From Bacteroidota bacterium (lineage in GTDB: Bacteria > Bacteroidota > Bacteroidia > Bacteroidales > P3): 55,272 nt of DNA. The position numbers and the translations under genes are program-made. The notes beneath the pieces are model-generated. The model did not search any database and had not been told where the DNA came from. It saw only the letters and a list, made by a program, of their open reading frames with translations. The DNA lies in contig JAFNAR010000016.1 of NCBI GenBank assembly GCA_017860255.1, forward strand, positions 1 to 55,272, in the 5' to 3' direction. Positions 55,059 through 55,272 of the stretch are shown here, in pieces (within the stretch, counting starts at the first letter, position 1; each line of letters starts with the position of its first letter).

Positions 55059-55138
55059 CTAAGAAATAAACAAGACTTATCTAAAAATATATCAAGTTTA
55101 TTTGAAAATATCTAAGACTTATTCTAAAAAAAGTCTTG
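55052..55138. repeat. Intergenic array C: ~20–22-bp period with terminal inverted copy
   Basis: The AAG(ACTT) cores start at 55052, 55072, 55094 and 55114 (steps 20, 22 and 20 bp). An inverted AAGTCTTG ends the array at 55131–55138. The 16-mer AAATAAACAAGACTTA at 55064–55079 is the reverse complement of 41905–41920. Confidence 0.7.
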
Positions 55139-55272
55139 TATATTTAATTAATCTTTCTCAATATTTAATGTGCAGGTAGTATCCCAAAAAGTGTGTAATG
55201 ATAGAGTAATTTAGTAGTGCAAAGTTAATTAATTTCTTTAATATTTATTATGGATAAATAATCTTCAATCCA

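Larger units (their letters stand above)
54921..55272. other. Repeat-bearing intergenic region downstream of the pigment operon
   Basis: No credible gene in 352 bp. It holds the conserved element (54999–55058, minus orientation) and array C. A short hairpin (AAGACTT at 55114–55120 with AAGTCTT at 55131–55137) lies at the end of the array. The last ~100 bp include CCCAAAAAGTGTGT (55182–55195), which recalls insertion-sequence ends, and a minus-strand TAACTTTG box near 55225. Confidence 0.5.

Noticed and set aside
1..55272. tRNA, rRNA and prophage genes
   Set aside because: No cloverleaf with a GTTCRA-type T-loop, no rRNA-like segment and no phage structural gene could be recognised in the gaps.

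Overview
The window is AT-rich (roughly 30% GC by eye) and reads as a chromosomal segment of a member of the Bacteroidota, probably Bacteroidales-like or a relative. Four signs support this: promoter -7 boxes of the form TAnnTTTG in front of many genes; few Shine-Dalgarno sequences; four secreted giants ending in type IX secretion (T9SS type A) sorting domains; and typical Bacteroidota gene orders (DksA-like–lspA, exbB–exbD–exbD, ECF sigma–anti-sigma–surface protein). I see no rRNA, tRNA, CRISPR array, prophage or intact insertion sequence.

Layout. (1) 1–16.8 kb: two giant T9SS proteins (2326 and 1898 aa) built from FN3 and choice-of-anchor J/cleaved-adhesin modules. Each is beside a LytS-type kinase plus LytTR-type regulator pair, so the region looks like two diverged copies of one adhesin + two-component module. 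Their 3' ends are nearly identical at DNA level. (2) 16.8–26.0 kb: housekeeping and envelope genes: DsbD, EnvC-like protein, DksA-like protein, LspA, a CNNM/CBS transporter-like protein, an ExbB–membrane protein–ExbD–ExbD energising complex, and a TrmN6-like methyltransferase. (3) 26.0–33.9 kb: a 0.8-kb repeat-rich intergenic region, then an operon of two T9SS-exported M6 metalloproteases. (4) 33.9–41.6 kb: DnaG, a multipass membrane protein, a lipoprotein, RdgB, a DUF2148 Fe-S protein, SerS and a YgiD-like dioxygenase. (5) 41.6–46.4 kb: a second repeat locus, an ECF sigma/anti-sigma pair, a GIN-like head fused to an outer-membrane barrel, and another envelope protein. (6) 46.5–54.9 kb: a tightly packed ten-gene operon for an aryl-polyene/flexirubin-type pigment: aromatic amino acid ammonia-lyase, ketoreductase, ketosynthase, ACP, acyltransferase, methyltransferase, hotdog dehydratase, thioesterase, second ketosynthase and truncated ketosynthase/chain-length-factor-like protein. 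(7) 54.9 kb to the end: a third repeat locus.

How they fit together. The ammonia-lyase would supply a cinnamate/coumarate starter, which the KS/KR/DH/ACP set would extend into a polyene for membrane deposition. The giants and M6 proteases would be exported by a T9SS encoded elsewhere. The least explained structure is a family of intergenic repeats found at three places (26.05–26.47, 41.77–41.92 and 54.99–55.14 kb). Each pairs a conserved ~60-bp element with an array of ~20–22-bp period that contains an inverted copy. The unit sequence differs between sites, while the period and part of the flank are conserved.
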